Counted from the stretch's first letter, positions 39,059-48,414 are shown. The stretch is DNA of 64,000 nucleotides from Oscillospiraceae bacterium (GCA_017449185.1 JAFSJZ010000068.1:1-64000), one strand, 5' to 3'. Numbers and translations are program-made. Notes: generated by a model not told the origin, from the letters alone.

Positions 39059-41068
39059 ATGGAAACCAAAAACATCCGCAATATCTGCCTGATCGGCCAC
39101 GGCAACTCCGGCAAGACCAGCCTGGCGGAGAGCATGCTCTACGTCAGCGGCGCGATCGACCGCATGGGCAAGGTCAGCGACGGCAACACCGTCTGCGACT
39201 ACGACGCCGAAGAAACCGCCCGCCAGATCACCATTTCCACCGCCGTCGCGCCCCTCAATTTTGCCGGCTGCAAGATCAACGTGCTCGACTGCCCCGGCTA
39301 CTTCGACTTTGTCGGCGACGTGCTCTGCGCGCTGCGCGCGGTCGAAGCCGGCGTGATCGTCCTCTCCGCCAAGGACACGGCGGAAACGGTCTCCGTCGGC
39401 GCTCAGCGCAGCTGGAAGTACCTCAAGAAGGCCGAGCTGCCCGTCATGTTCTGCGTCTCCAAGTGCAACGAGGAGCACGGCGACTTCTTCAAGGCGCTCG
39501 CGACCATCAAGGGCAAGTACGGCAGCATCGTCTGCCCCGTCACGATCCCCACCTCCGACGGCAAGGGCGTGATCGACCTCGTGCACAACGTGGCCTATTT
39601 CGCCAACGGCGCCAAGTTTGAAAAGGCCGCCGTCCCCGCTGCCGACGCCGGCCATGTCGAGGACATGCGCGCCGAGCTGATGGAGGCCGCCGCCGGCGCC
39701 ACCGAGGAGCTGATGGAGAAATTCTTCGAGAACATGGAGCTCGAAGAGGCCGACATCATCGAAGGTCTGAAGGTTGGCATCAAGGAGCGCGCCGTCGTTC
39801 CCGTGTTCGCCACCGACGCGATGACCAACGTGGGCACCGCCGCCATGCTGCAGGGCATCGCAGACTACTGCCCCGCTCCCGAAGAGAAGGCCGGCCCCAC
39901 GCTGGGCTTTGTGTTCAAGACCATCTCCGACAAATTCGGCAAGTACAGCTTCGTCAAGGTCCTGGCCGGCTCCGTCACCGCGGGCATGAGCCTGCGCAAC
40001 TGCCGCGCCTCCAGCACCGATAAGCTCGGCCGCCTGTACTCCATGTGCGGCAAGAAGTCCACCGAGGTCGACAGCGCCTGCTGCGGCGACATCGTCGCCG
40101 TCGGCAAGATGGACTGGAAGACCAACGACACGGTCGCCGATTCCAAGGACGACGTCGAGCTGCCCGCCGTCGAGCTGCCCGAACCGATGTTCTCCATGGC
40201 CATCGCCCCCAAGACGAAGGGCCAGGACGACAAGGTCGCGGCCGGTCTCGCCAAGCTGGGTGAGGAAGACATCTCCTTCTCGCTCGTCAACAACGCCGAG
40301 ACGCACCAGATGGTCATCTCCGGCGAGGGCGACATCCAGGTCGGCGTGCTCTGCTCCAAGCTCAAGAACCTCTACAATGTCGACACCGAGCTTCTCCCTG
40401 CGCGCGTCGCGTACCGCGAGAAGATCAAGGGCAAGGTCGAGGCTCACGGCCGCCACAAGAAGCAGTCCGGCGGCAGCGGCCAGTTCGGCGACGTGTGGAT
40501 CCGCTTCGAGCCCCAGGAGGAGCAGGACGACATGATCTTCGCCGAGGAGGTCTTCGGCGGCTCCGTTCCGAAGAACTTCTTCCCCTCCGTGGAAAAGGGC
40601 CTGCGCAACGCGGTGCAGAAGGGCGTTCTCGCCGGCTACCCGCTCGTCGGCCTCAAGGCCACGCTCTACGACGGCTCCTACCACCCCGTCGACTCGAACG
40701 ATATGGCCTTCCAGACGGCGGCACGTCTGGCCTACCAGGACGGCATCCCCAAGGCCCGCCCGACGATCCTCGAGCCGATCGGCCAGCTCTTCGTCACCAT
40801 CCCCGACGAGTACCAGGGCGCGATCATCGGCGACATCAACTCCAAGCGCCGCGGCACCATGATGGGCTCGCTGCCCGCCGAGGACGGTATGACCACCATT
40901 GAGGCCGAGGTCCCCATGGCCGAGATGAGCACCTATACGATCGACCTGCGCTCCATGACGCAGGGCGCCGGCTCCTTCACCTGCAAGTTCGTGCGCTATG
41001 AGGAGGCCCCCGGCAACGTCCAGCAGAAGGTCATCGAAGAGGCCAAGGCCCTCGCCGAGGCCGAATAA
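39059..41068 (+). CDS. Elongation factor G-like GTPase with altered G motifs
   Basis: 669 residues, all EF-G domains in order: G domain (1-260), domain II, III (EDISFSLVNNAETHQMVISGEGDIQVGVL), IV (GSVPKNFFPSVEKGLRNAV) and V (AIIGDINSKRRGTMMG). The P-loop GHGNSGKTS is intact. G3 reads DCPGYFDF instead of DTPGHVDF, so the catalytic His is Tyr, as in several EF-G-like paralogues. G4 reads SKCN instead of NKxD, which would weaken or change guanine specificity. It is therefore a paralogue of the FusA2/EF-G-like group, perhaps linked to ribosome stress or recycling, and probably not the main translocase. Its codon usage (high-frequency GGC/GTC/ATC) looks like that of a well-expressed gene. Confidence 0.88.
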   Translation: METKNIRNICLIGHGNSGKTSLAESMLYVSGAIDRMGKVSDGNTVCDYDAEETARQITISTAVAPLNFAGCKINVLDCPGYFDFVGDVLCALRAVEAGVIVLSAKDTAETVSVGAQRSWKYLKKAELPVMFCVSKCNEEHGDFFKALATIKGKYGSIVCPVTIPTSDGKGVIDLVHNVAYFANGAKFEKAAVPAADAGHVEDMRAELMEAAAGATEELMEKFFENMELEEADIIEGLKVGIKERAVVPVFATDAMTNVGTAAMLQGIADYCPAPEEKAGPTLGFVFKTISDKFGKYSFVKVLAGSVTAGMSLRNCRASSTDKLGRLYSMCGKKSTEVDSACCGDIVAVGKMDWKTNDTVADSKDDVELPAVELPEPMFSMAIAPKTKGQDDKVAAGLAKLGEEDISFSLVNNAETHQMVISGEGDIQVGVLCSKLKNLYNVDTELLPARVAYREKIKGKVEAHGRHKKQSGGSGQFGDVWIRFEPQEEQDDMIFAEEVFGGSVPKNFFPSVEKGLRNAVQKGVLAGYPLVGLKATLYDGSYHPVDSNDMAFQTAARLAYQDGIPKARPTILEPIGQLFVTIPDEYQGAIIGDINSKRRGTMMGSLPAEDGMTTIEAEVPMAEMSTYTIDLRSMTQGAGSFTCKFVRYEEAPGNVQQKVIEEAKALAEAE

Positions 41069-41114
41069 AAGCGCCGGCACGGCAAAGCCGGGAGAGGCGC
41101 TGTTTGTCAAACTC

Positions 41115-41153
41115 AACAGGACCCTGATTGAAAGATCAGGGCCCTGTTTTTTT
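41115..41153 (+). terminator. Terminator of the EF-G-like gene
   Basis: A 14-bp stem AACAGGACCCTGAT / ATCAGGGCCCTGTT with one mismatch, then TTTTTTTATT. It also lies at the left edge of the prophage, where the convergent phage operon ends. Confidence 0.85.
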
Positions 41154-41619
41154 ATTCGCCGCCGGGATGCTCGTCGAGCTTCGCCTGCAGGAGCTTGACG
41201 CCCTTTTTCAGCCACGCGGGCATGGGCGCGCCGAGCCTTCCGATGTTCTCGATGATCGATCCGAGCTCCGTGAAGATATACCACACGGCGACGAGCAGCG
41301 TCAGATAGTTCTGATAGCTCCACTCGCCGATCAGCGGCGCGGCCGCGCTGTGCAGGATCACCTGTACGGCGATATCGCACAGAGACGCGACGAGGATCGC
41401 CGCGATCTCACCGAGCTTGTGCCACAGGCCCTGCCGGGCCGCAGTGCTTGACCATTCGTCGTTCGCGCGGGCGGCGAGCGAACCGGTGATATAGTCCATC
41501 GCCATCGCTGCGACGAAGACGGCGATCGCCCAGCCGAGCCAGCCCCAAAGCGCCGTGAGGAAGGAAACGAGAAGTGTGAGCGTCGCCTTGATCTCCGTTG
41601 CTTTGCCGGGTGCGTTCAT
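41152..41619 (-). CDS. Phage holin (toxin secretion/phage lysis holin family)
   Basis: 155 residues with three to four membrane helices (about 12-45, 75-95, 98-125), including FVAAMAMDYITGSLAARAN, a hallmark of the phage_holin_4 family. Holins form pores that let endolysin reach the wall. It is the last gene of the phage operon and overlaps the small upstream gene by 4 nt. Confidence 0.85.
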   Translation of the reverse strand: MNAPGKATEIKATLTLLVSFLTALWGWLGWAIAVFVAAMAMDYITGSLAARANDEWSSTAARQGLWHKLGEIAAILVASLCDIAVQVILHSAAAPLIGEWSYQNYLTLLVAVWYIFTELGSIIENIGRLGAPMPAWLKKGVKLLQAKLDEHPGGE

Positions 41620-41837
41620 TCCGCCGCCTCCTGTTCGTGCGTATATGCTTTCTTCTCCAGCACCGTGCCCTCATTGGTCATGAGGACGGCCGCGTGCATC
41701 GCCACGGACGAGACCGCCGCAAACGCCAGGATGGAATGAAAGGCGCTCTCCGCCCCGTCGCGCGCAGTCTTGACGAGCGGTGGGAGCAGTTTGACCGTCC
41801 CGTCCGCCTCGGTCTGGATTTCCAGTACAATAAACAT
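41616..41837 (-). CDS. Small phage protein in the lysis cassette
   Basis: 73 residues with one hydrophobic stretch (SILAFAAVSSVAMHAAVLM, about 35-53) and a Lys/Glu-rich tail. It is placed between endolysin and holin with GGAGGA upstream and is probably a lysis accessory, such as a second holin or antiholin. No family is recognised. Confidence 0.65.
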   Translation of the reverse strand: MFIVLEIQTEADGTVKLLPPLVKTARDGAESAFHSILAFAAVSSVAMHAAVLMTNEGTVLEKKAYTHEQEAAE

Positions 41838-41847
41838 AGGGTCCTCC

Positions 41848-42609
41848 TTAAAACAGTTTTGTCCAGCTCTGCTGTCCGCAGATGGCGTCCTGCCCGATGC
41901 CCTGCTCTCTCTGGAACGTCAGCAGGGCCTGCTTCGTGCCGTTGCCGTAGTCTCCGTCCGCTCCCCATACGCCGCAGGAAAAGCCTTTTGCGATCAGCCT
42001 CTGCTGCATGAGCTTGACGTATTCCCCTTTGTCTCCGTAGTTGACTACGGGGAGCGTGACGGTCACGGTGCAGGTCTGTTCCTTCTGCGGCGCGGCAGGT
42101 TGCGTACTTGACTGGCTCGGCATCTCTTCGGCGAAGATTCCCCAATTCGGGCGGCCGTAGCCGTTGATATAGGACGATCCGATGCCGTAGGCGTTGCGTC
42201 TGACCATGTCGGAGGAGTTGCCCTCGACCGCGGTCACGACGCCGCCGGAGACGGCAACGACGATACCCGTGTGGTTGATGCCGCCCGAGACGTTGAAGAA
42301 CACCTGGTCGCCGATCTCCGGGGAACAGAAGTACGCGCCGTTGTTCTTGTAGTACTGCGCACTCCGGGAACAGAGGGCCGAGAATGCGCCCCTCGGCTGG
42401 TAGGTCAGCTTTGCGGCGAGCTCGAGCCCGAAGGTCTCGATGAAGCCCGCGTCCACGAACACGTCGCACCAGGGCTGGCTCTGCACGTCCCAGCCGTAAG
42501 CGGCATACTTCCCCTGCGCGTATTTGTTCCGATTGTCGCCCGTCTCGGCATAGCCGACCTGGGCGTTGGCCCAGGCGACAAGTTTCTGTTTTGCTTCTGC
42601 AATCGTCAT
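41848..42609 (-). CDS. Endolysin: CHAP-type peptidase/amidase with peptidoglycan-binding domain
   Basis: 253 residues. An N-terminal CHAP/NlpC-P60-like domain: the catalytic Cys is in SQPWCDVFVDAGF (about 46) and the His in INHTGIVVAVSGG (about 112), followed by AVEGNSSD. The C-terminal part (about 180-253) is a peptidoglycan-binding fold (MQQRLIAKGFSCGVWGADGDYG, GTKQALLTFQREQG). It would digest the host wall at the end of the lytic cycle, released through the holin two genes on. Confidence 0.88.
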   Translation of the reverse strand: MTIAEAKQKLVAWANAQVGYAETGDNRNKYAQGKYAAYGWDVQSQPWCDVFVDAGFIETFGLELAAKLTYQPRGAFSALCSRSAQYYKNNGAYFCSPEIGDQVFFNVSGGINHTGIVVAVSGGVVTAVEGNSSDMVRRNAYGIGSSYINGYGRPNWGIFAEEMPSQSSTQPAAPQKEQTCTVTVTLPVVNYGDKGEYVKLMQQRLIAKGFSCGVWGADGDYGNGTKQALLTFQREQGIGQDAICGQQSWTKLF

Positions 42610-42613
42610 GGCA

Positions 42614-44929
42614 TCACCCTACAGCCCATCCGCTTGAGCCGAGCGAAAGAGAAATATTGTGCAAAGCCGAGTAAGAAGAAATGGAAATTGCTTTTCCGAG
42701 AGTCGTACTGGCTCTGATTACAAGCAGCAAGCAGCGGTATGCGTTGGAGCTGTTGCCGCAGCGCACAACAGATGCGCCTGTCGGTACGGCGCTGATGTCC
42801 GCGTTGAGCGCGCTCAACAGCGCCGCCGTCGTGTTGGCCGTCATGTTGGTAAGGGTTACAGACGGCAAGCCTCCGAGATTGGACAGCGCCGCGCTTGCGG
42901 TCGTCGCTCCCGTTCCTCCGTCCGCGATTGCGGCGGTGCCTGTCAGCACCTTTTCCCACGATTTCCACGTGTCCACATTGTTGATCACAACAAGCGACCG
43001 TCTGTAGATATCGCCGTTGTAGCAGACGGCGATCTGCGTGGGGTAATTGACGTTGCTCGTCACGATGACGTCAAGACGATATCCCTGCGCGGTGGTCGGG
43101 GTGTTGGAAATGCCGGCGGAGACGGTGGAGCTTGTGCTGTAATAACTCCCCGCCGTCCTAAAGTTATTCAGATCATTGCCCGCGACAAGCGCTGTGGTCA
43201 TGCCGAGGTAGAACGCTCCCAGGTTGGCGCGTGCTGCGGCCGCGGTTGCCGCGCCCGTGCCTCCGCTTGTAACCGGCAGAGGCTGGCCCAGCTTGACCGC
43301 CCAATCCGGCGTGACCTCAAAGGTGTTGTCGTATTCTGCCGCCTTACCGAAGGCCACGCCGTTCCCGGTCGGGCGGAACTTCATCGCCCACTTCCTCGAC
43401 GGGATCTGCGCGTAATAGAACACCGAATTATTCAGCGCGTCCGTCGCCTTGATTGTGACAAGGTAGGTCACGTCCGCCGAGATCCCGCTCTTTCTGGTCG
43501 CCACGCCGCTCGTGAGATCGTAATACGGGTTGGCGGAACTTCCGAGCCTGACCTGCAGCGTGCAGCTGTTTTGACCGTTCAGCGGAGAATACGTCCTTAT
43601 CGCCCTGACGGAGTAAGACGTTCCGTCGGGGTCGGCGTTGCCGTCCCCGTCGCATCGGAACACGCTGATATCCGACAGTCTCGGGGGCGCGTAGTTCATG
43701 ACGGGGATCGTCAATGTCCCGCTGGCCGTCCGGCCGCGGGAATCCGTGACGGTGCAGACGACTGCCGCGGATGTGGAGGTCAGAACAGGCGTACGGTACG
43801 GGCTTGCGCTGACGGTCACGTCCTGGCATTTGATCGAATATGAGCGGATCGTCGCGTTGTTCGCCATCGTGATCTTGCTCGTGTCGAAGCTGATCGTCGC
43901 TTTGGAATAGCCCTTGACGTATCCGACAATATTGGCGGCGGCTGTGCCCGTGTTGTCATACGCGTGTGTCGCCCAGCCGGAGGAAACGGTCGGTTTCATA
44001 CCGGCGTCGGCCTTCATTGTGAAAGTGGTCGTGGCCGGCGAGCCGACGGTCGTCGTGCAGGCGGAGGTCGTGAAAGTCTGCACAGAGACCGTCACCGTCT
44101 TGGATGTGTCGTTGGGATAGCTGTTGAACCACGTTCTCGGCACGGGATAGCTCAACGAGGTCGCAAACGCGGAGCTCGTTGCAAGCACCGTGCTTCCGAT
44201 TTTGAACGTCGCCTTGTGATAATAGGAAGATGACTTTCGGCTCACCGTCAGGGCGAGACTGTTTGTCGTCTCCACACTGGCAGAGCGGGACGCAATGGTC
44301 GAAGCGAGCGCCGTCCACTGCGCGTACAGCGTCTCATTCCCCGTCGGGGAATAGCTCGCTCCTCCGTCCCCACGTTTTGTACCTCCAGACGCGGCACTGT
44401 ACCAGCCCTTGAAGGAAAAGCCCGTTCGCGTCGGGCTCGGCAGGGTGACGGCCGCTGTCGAGGTCGTGCTCGTCCACTGTGCGTAGAGCGTTGCGGAGGC
44501 GTTGGCCATATAGCTCGCGCCCGCACTGTAGCTCGTGCCCGATCCGTCGGACTTCGTGTTCCACTTGGAGAAGGCGTAGCTTGTCGTCCTGGCGGCGGAG
44601 GCCGTTGTGTTCGCAGCGCCGCTGCCGTTGTAGTTGTAAGTGACGGTAAAACTTCCCGCCGGGGCGTTCGCTCTCGTGATGGCGGAGGCAAGCGTCAGCG
44701 GCACATGATAGGTTTGGGTCTGGCTTGACGGCGTGGGCGAGCCGCCGTTGGCGTTGTAGGAAACGACATAGGTGTTGGGCGTCCATTTGGCGTACAGCGT
44801 CAGATTGCTCGTGCGTGTGCCGATGTTTTGGCCGGCGGTATAGGATGTGCCTGTGCCGTCAGACTTCGTGTTCCAGCCGGAGAAGCTGTGACCCGTCCGT
44901 ACAGGCGTCGTGGAGGAAAGCGTGATGCT
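42614..44929 (-). CDS. Phage tail fibre, C-terminal segment after an in-frame TAG
   Basis: This segment continues in the same frame as 44930-45478 directly after the amber codon at 44930-44932. The first ATG-like restart would be about 75 codons in (44704). It contains further InlB/Flg_new-type repeats (GYSFxGW, LYAQWT), long Ser/Thr-rich beta regions, and two receptor-fibre modules of the form VTSGGTGAATAAAARANLGAF and IADGGTGATTASAALSNLGG, typical of tail-fibre trimerisation segments. It ends just before the endolysin gene. Without read-through or restart this part would not be made together with its N-terminus. Confidence 0.7.
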   Translation of the reverse strand, partial: SITLSSTTPVRTGHSFSGWNTKSDGTGTSYTAGQNIGTRTSNLTLYAKWTPNTYVVSYNANGGSPTPSSQTQTYHVPLTLASAITRANAPAGSFTVTYNYNGSGAANTTASAARTTSYAFSKWNTKSDGSGTSYSAGASYMANASATLYAQWTSTTSTAAVTLPSPTRTGFSFKGWYSAASGGTKRGDGGASYSPTGNETLYAQWTALASTIASRSASVETTNSLALTVSRKSSSYYHKATFKIGSTVLATSSAFATSLSYPVPRTWFNSYPNDTSKTVTVSVQTFTTSACTTTVGSPATTTFTMKADAGMKPTVSSGWATHAYDNTGTAAANIVGYVKGYSKATISFDTSKITMANNATIRSYSIKCQDVTVSASPYRTPVLTSTSAAVVCTVTDSRGRTASGTLTIPVMNYAPPRLSDISVFRCDGDGNADPDGTSYSVRAIRTYSPLNGQNSCTLQVRLGSSANPYYDLTSGVATRKSGISADVTYLVTIKATDALNNSVFYYAQIPSRKWAMKFRPTGNGVAFGKAAEYDNTFEVTPDWAVKLGQPLPVTSGGTGAATAAAARANLGAFYLGMTTALVAGNDLNNFRTAGSYYSTSSTVSAGISNTPTTAQGYRLDVIVTSNVNYPTQIAVCYNGDIYRRSLVVINNVDTWKSWEKVLTGTAAIADGGTGATTASAALSNLGGLPSVTLTNMTANTTAALLSALNADISAVPTGASVVRCGNSSNAYRCLLLVIRASTTLGKAISISSYSALHNISLSLGSSGWAVG

Positions 44930-45478
44930 CTAGGTCGTGCCGTAGAAATACGTTGCGGAAGGAGCGCCGCTGCCGCCGTTGGCGTTGTAGGATACCTTGA
45001 GCGCTTTGTCCTCATGGATCGTGACGCTCACACCCGTCGGCCATTCGTATATGGACTGGTCTGCGTCGTCATAGGGCTCGCCCTGCAGTGCTCCGACAAT
45101 GCCGAGGGAAACCGTGATATTGCCTGCATTGTTATGTGTTCTGCTGAAAGAAAAGGTCTCGCCCGTGCTCGCGGCCATGTCTTCCCAGCTCGCGCCGGAA
45201 GCGGAAAGGTGCCTTGTATTCTGGTATCCGCCGTTGAAAGACCACAGCGTGCTCCCGTCCACCCGGACGCCTGCGCTGTCCATATTGCCATATCGGTCAC
45301 GATATGCGTGCATACGGATGTCGCTGCCGAGATTCAGATCGGAGTAGAGCTGCGGAACGATCGTTACCGTGGAGACATTCGTGGCCGCGTTATAGTTCGT
45401 GCTGTAGTAATACCGTATTTTTGACCCTAAAGCGCCGTAGTCGTTGGCCATCTCCGGCGAGCAGCCTGTTTTCGACAT
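44930..45478 (-). CDS. Phage tail fibre, N-terminal segment ending at a TAG
   Basis: 182 residues from ATG 45478 (GGAGG five nt upstream) to the TAG at 44930. The open frame resumes right after the TAG and carries the rest of the fibre (955 codons in all). The segment is a virion-attachment-like head (GCSPEMANDYGALGSKIRYYY) followed by the first InlB-like repeat YNANGGSGAPSATYFYGTT, cut exactly where sister repeats continue with a Tyr or similar residue. The likeliest reading is a TAC-to-TAG nonsense change; programmed read-through is possible. Confidence 0.7.
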   Translation of the reverse strand: MSKTGCSPEMANDYGALGSKIRYYYSTNYNAATNVSTVTIVPQLYSDLNLGSDIRMHAYRDRYGNMDSAGVRVDGSTLWSFNGGYQNTRHLSASGASWEDMAASTGETFSFSRTHNNAGNITVSLGIVGALQGEPYDDADQSIYEWPTGVSVTIHEDKALKVSYNANGGSGAPSATYFYGTT

Positions 45479-45479
45479 G

Positions 45480-46250
45480 TTATCCTCCTATATACCGCAG
45501 CCCGAAGCCGTTGTTCGTGGTGATTTCCCAATCGTCTCCCAGCTGCAGCCGGTCCTCGACCACGATGTTCGACACGTGCAGCATACTGTCCTCGGACGAA
45601 AACCAGCCCCTCTTGACGCCGTTGATCCAGAACTGCCAGCCCGTCGAGGTGTAGAGGCCGAGCGTCTGCCCGGAGGCGAGCCTGTAATAGGTATGGCCGC
45701 CGGAGGTCTGCGTTTCCCCGGTGAAGACAAGGCTCTCGCTGATGGCGATCCCGAGGTGAAGCTCATGCGTGGAGGGATCTTCCATGATGCCTCTGCGGAT
45801 CTGACCGTTCAGCTCATTTCGGTACGCCTCTGCGGACGCCGCCGCGCCGTCCGCCGTGTTTTGCGCGGCGGTGATGAGGTCGGAATAGTGGTAGCTCTCG
45901 ACTGTGCCGCGCGCGGTGGATTCCACGTCGCTCTCGATGAGTTCGTAATAGCTGCCGAAGTCGGACTGCGCCACGTACAGACTGTTGTAGATTTCGGTTT
46001 TGGAGTCCGTGTACGCGGTGATCTCGTCCGCCGTCTTGATGATCAGGGCCTTGATCGCCTCCGCCTGCGCACGGATATCCTCGACGGTTTTCTTTTCGGA
46101 TTTGGACACGGCCTCGTTCGCGGCTTTGACGATCACTTGTCTGTCCGTCGCGGTGTTCAGATCCTTCGCCATCCTCACCAGATAGTCGCGCAGCGCCGCG
46201 AGCTGCTGCTCGGGCGTTCCCTGCGTCATGGGAGGGAGCTCTCTCGTCAT
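45480..46250 (-). CDS. Phage tail/appendage structural protein
   Basis: 256 residues. The N-terminal half is a long helical/coiled region (LAALRDYLVRMAKDLNT, EAVSKSEKKTVEDIRAQAEAIKALI), and the C-terminal half is beta-rich (YYRLASGQTLGLYTSTGWQFWINGVKRGWF, LGDDWEITTNNGFGLRYIGG). It lies between the propeller protein and the fibre gene, overlapping the former by 4 nt, so it is probably a connector between tail hub and fibre. No named family is recognised. Confidence 0.65.
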   Translation of the reverse strand: MTRELPPMTQGTPEQQLAALRDYLVRMAKDLNTATDRQVIVKAANEAVSKSEKKTVEDIRAQAEAIKALIIKTADEITAYTDSKTEIYNSLYVAQSDFGSYYELIESDVESTARGTVESYHYSDLITAAQNTADGAAASAEAYRNELNGQIRRGIMEDPSTHELHLGIAISESLVFTGETQTSGGHTYYRLASGQTLGLYTSTGWQFWINGVKRGWFSSEDSMLHVSNIVVEDRLQLGDDWEITTNNGFGLRYIGG

Positions 46251-48022
46251 CGGTAATCACTCCCCACTTCGAGGATCTTGGAGATGGAGTAGATGCGGAC
46301 ATCTCCGCTTCCTGCAAGTTTGAGCTGCAGATGGTCGCAGCGGTGTGTCCTCACCGGGAACAGGAAGGAATCGATCTGCTCGCTCTCCGCGCTGACCGTC
46401 CCCTGCTCGTCCCAGACGCCGGAGCTGTTGTACATAACGTACACCGTCAGCGTTGCCCCCTGCGCGAGCTTCATGCGGATGTTGTATCTTGTCGCCCTCT
46501 TGTTTTCGGGATATTGATAATACTGGATGCCGGTCACGGCCTCCCACGCCACGTTCTCCTCGGCCTCCGCGCCGCCCACGGGCAGGCTCCCGAGCAGGGT
46601 GCAGAGAGTATTTGAACTGACGGCAAAAAGCTCCGTATCGACCCTTGCAAACTGCGTTACGCGCAGATCGTCCTCGCGCAGCCAGATCCCCCTGGCGATA
46701 TCGTAGACGAACAAGTGGGCCGCGCCCGCCTCGTCCAGCATGGAGAGGTAGTATTTGCTGTTGATCGCACCGGCGGCAGCGTCGTGGTACATCACCGTGC
46801 CGAAAGCGCCGGAAACTCCCGTCGGGAAGCCGCCCTGATACGCGCACACGTCCGACCGGGACTTGTAGTACAGCGTCTCGTTGACAACGACCAGAGACTT
46901 GGCGCTGCCCTTCTGCACGCCTCTGCACACGGTCTCGTCGATCCTGTGCGCGCCCTCGGCGGAGACGGTGACGCGGTGGATCCTGTTCTCCTTGAAGAAG
47001 GTCGGGCAGCCGAGATAGTTCACGGCTCCCGTCCACTGTCCGTCGGAGCCGACCGAGCCCGTCCACGAGTCGGTGGAGAGGCCCATATACTGCCGCCAGT
47101 TCTTGAAGTCTCCGAGCGCGCTGCAGCAGATCTCATTCACGGTCTCGCCGTTTGAGAGGCCGTAATAGCAGCCCCACAGTCTGTTCTGGCACTCGCAGAC
47201 ATAGTCGAGCGCGGGAACCGTGCGGTCGATATGCACGGCTGTGTCCGGGTCGGACGGGATCGTATCCAGCAGGCCCGTGACCATGATCCAGTCGGCCTCG
47301 CCGGGATCTCCCGTACTTACCGCACGGCCGCCGACGGCATAGATCACCTTGTCGCCGTTTACATCTACGGTCGAGCCGGAGATCGTCACGCCGTCGTACT
47401 CTTTGAAAATGGCCGGAACGGAGCCGAGCGTGTTGAAGGTTATCTTCACGTACACGGTCTCGATGGATACCCACTCGTCCTGGGATGCCGACCATTGCTT
47501 GAGGATATGCGTATCTCCCGACGTGTCGATCCAGTATTGACCGTTGGTCGGATTGAGAGGCGCGCTTGACTGCGCTGTCGCGGAGACTGCCGTGCCGTCA
47601 TAGCGGCACATCTGGTAGCTCGCGGAGCTCGGCGTATAGTGTGCTTCGAGACTTCCGTAATCGGTCTGGTCCTGCGTGTTGAAATAGACCTTGTCGGGAA
47701 AGATCACGATATACGCGCCCATGCCGACCATCTGCTTTTCTCCGCTCGACAGCCCGACCACGGGCGTGGGCTCGAAATTGTAGTACAGCGTGCCGTTCTC
47801 GCTGACATAAGCCAGCGCGTCCTTCTCGAGCAGCGAGGTCGCGCTCAGATTTGTGCTGCCTCTCGGCTTGCGGCTGGCCATCAGCGGAGCGTGATCGGAG
47901 CTCAGGTTTTTGGTGTCGTACCATTCCCCGTCCGGGATCTTGAGCTGATGGTCATACCCCGCGAAGGTGTCGGTGACGAGCTGCTGCGTATACTGTTGGT
48001 CTACCGTAGGGAAAACAGGCAT
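46247..48022 (-). CDS. Phage tail hub/nozzle-like beta-propeller protein (putative)
   Basis: 591 residues starting at ATG 48022 (MPVFPTVDQQYTQQLVTDTF) with GGAGG seven nt upstream. Almost all beta strands with repeated aromatic turns (GTLYYNFEPTPVVGL, NRLWGCYYGLSNGE, DVCAYQGGFPTGVSG, KYYLSMLDEAG). In size, place after the connector gene and probable propeller fold it resembles the nozzle proteins of short-tailed phages (T7 gp12-type). Similarity cannot be verified without a search. Confidence 0.55.
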   Translation of the reverse strand: MPVFPTVDQQYTQQLVTDTFAGYDHQLKIPDGEWYDTKNLSSDHAPLMASRKPRGSTNLSATSLLEKDALAYVSENGTLYYNFEPTPVVGLSSGEKQMVGMGAYIVIFPDKVYFNTQDQTDYGSLEAHYTPSSASYQMCRYDGTAVSATAQSSAPLNPTNGQYWIDTSGDTHILKQWSASQDEWVSIETVYVKITFNTLGSVPAIFKEYDGVTISGSTVDVNGDKVIYAVGGRAVSTGDPGEADWIMVTGLLDTIPSDPDTAVHIDRTVPALDYVCECQNRLWGCYYGLSNGETVNEICCSALGDFKNWRQYMGLSTDSWTGSVGSDGQWTGAVNYLGCPTFFKENRIHRVTVSAEGAHRIDETVCRGVQKGSAKSLVVVNETLYYKSRSDVCAYQGGFPTGVSGAFGTVMYHDAAAGAINSKYYLSMLDEAGAAHLFVYDIARGIWLREDDLRVTQFARVDTELFAVSSNTLCTLLGSLPVGGAEAEENVAWEAVTGIQYYQYPENKRATRYNIRMKLAQGATLTVYVMYNSSGVWDEQGTVSAESEQIDSFLFPVRTHRCDHLQLKLAGSGDVRIYSISKILEVGSDYR

Positions 48023-48033
48023 CTCCTCACCTC

Positions 48034-48414
48034 CTAGAATCGAAATCTCGTGCCGCAGAACGGCAGATGCGTCGCGTTGAAGCGGTTCCACCATTGGCTG
48101 TAGCAGGCGTTATACAGCGCGATCTGCTGATTGTAGCGCGTGATCTCGCCGTTTCCCTGCGCGATCATGGCAATGAGATAGTGGATATACAGATCCTCGC
48201 CGTAGGGTACCTGGATCAGCAGCTCTTCCGTCCCGTCGAAATACGGGGTGAAGGCGTCCGTGTCCGGGTCGTATCCCTCATGGGTCTTGATGACCTCCTC
48301 GAAGATCTTCCCGTCGAGATTGGACAGCCAATGGATCTTCTCCGCCGCTGTGTAGTTATTCGGCTCTTTCAGATCCACGGAGGTGATGATCTGATTTACA
48401 GTCATGTTTGCCAT
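48034..48414 (-). CDS. Phage head-tail connector/gatekeeper-like protein (putative)
   Basis: 126 residues from ATG 48414 (AGGAGG five nt upstream). The sequence MTVNQIITSVDLKEPNNYTAAEKIHWLSNLDG ... YLIAMIAQGNGEITRYNQQIALYNACYSQWWNRFNAT fits a helical connector such as T7 gp11 or neck proteins. It is positioned between capsid and propeller genes. Confidence 0.6.
   Translation of the reverse strand: MANMTVNQIITSVDLKEPNNYTAAEKIHWLSNLDGKIFEEVIKTHEGYDPDTDAFTPYFDGTEELLIQVPYGEDLYIHYLIAMIAQGNGEITRYNQQIALYNACYSQWWNRFNATHLPFCGTRFRF

Noticed and set aside
39053..41380. Long minus-strand open frame (775 codons) opposite the EF-G-like gene
   Set aside because: Antisense shadow of a strongly codon-biased gene; no domain pattern and no start signal.
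42614..45478. General TAG recoding in the prophage
   Set aside because: Only one internal TAG was found, other phage genes are open in the standard code, and no suppressor tRNA lies in the window.
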